From: Tetrahymena elliotti 4EA
Lineage: Eukaryota; Ciliophora; Oligohymenophorea; Hymenostomatida; Tetrahymenidae
Reading direction: 5' to 3'
DNA: 64,000 bases
Assembly: GCA_000231825.2 (NCBI GenBank)
Contig: JH720321.1
Span: 376,761 to 440,760, forward strand
Below are positions 63,736 to 64,000 of this stretch, piece by piece. Both the position numbers and the translations under genes were made by a program. The notes under the pieces were generated by a model. The model was given only the letters and a program-made list of their open reading frames with translations, ran no database searches and had not been told where the DNA came from. Each line of letters starts with the position of its first letter. Positions within the stretch are counted from its first letter, which is position 1.

Positions 63736-64000
63736 AGCTCGTTTAAATTAAATATATGAGGATTTATAAAATAAAGCTTAGATTTTCTATTTCAAATATT
63801 TCTAATATTTATATCTGTAATTTCAAAAGAATTAATCAAATATCTTAGCTTATTTAAGAAAAGCAAAACAAGAATAAAAGTAATTTATGATAATAACAAT
63901 GTTTAAATAATTGGCATAAAATGAATTTACAATACATACTTTAGATGACTATATGAATTTTAAATTAAGAAAAAGTATTTTTATTCACAGACACAAACAA

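Noticed and set aside
1..64000. Mobile elements, CRISPR arrays, rRNA genes, telomeric CCCCAA/TTGGGG repeats
   Set aside because: None was seen: no transposase or reverse-transcriptase motifs, no regularly spaced repeats, no rRNA-like GC-rich blocks and no telomere repeat runs.

Overview
The window is about 80% A+T nuclear DNA from a ciliate, most likely a Tetrahymena-like oligohymenophorean macronuclear chromosome. In every long protein frame TAA and TAG are read through where a residue is needed (they encode Gln) and only TGA terminates. Introns are short, AT-rich and GT...AG, mostly about 50-120 bp with a few of several hundred, which argues against Paramecium with its very short introns. 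Frames predicted with the standard code are therefore almost all fragments or antisense shadows.

Layout, left to right: the 3' end of an unknown gene (2-286, +); a large WD40-repeat protein with a Gln/Asn-rich tail (1322-5950, +); a protein with two cyclic-nucleotide-binding domains (6712-10565, -); a probable mitoribosomal protein mL46 (11911-12840, +); a cyclic-nucleotide-gated type K+ channel (14342-18865, +); a degenerate Rab-like GTPase with a CaaX end (20671-21376, +); a free-methionine-(R)-sulfoxide-reductase-type GAF protein (24689-25305, +); a Pumilio RNA-binding protein with all eight repeats (26910-31306, +); an Mpo1/DUF962 membrane protein (32624-33525, -); a large TPR/acidic protein resembling Cabin1/Hir3 (34774-41960, -); an EB1 microtubule plus-end protein (42957-44632, -); tRNA-Leu(AAG) (45045-45124, -); two tandem paralogs of about 1,550-1,580 residues, each with an N-terminal CHAT (caspase-like) protease domain (45727-50588 and 51367-56200, +); an unknown Gln/Asn-rich protein (56406-58325, -); a two-FHA-domain protein (59537-62770, +, intronless); and a small secreted Cys-rich protein (63289-63735, +). 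Spaces between genes are AT-rich with simple-sequence tracts.

There is no operon structure: genes are monocistronic on both strands. The most unusual item is the tandem pair of CHAT genes. Both retain the His and Cys expected of a CHAT peptidase, share two introns at identical positions and phases, and appear to carry a second, catalytically broken CHAT-like half near the C-terminus. Other points of note are a Rab-family protein that has lost its P-loop Ser/Thr and its DxxG motif, an fRMsr-type protein lacking one of the three family cysteines, and a Pumilio whose eight recognition codes match those of human PUM1/2. Exon boundaries were worked out by eye; where they check by reading frame this is stated, elsewhere only the gene span is given.
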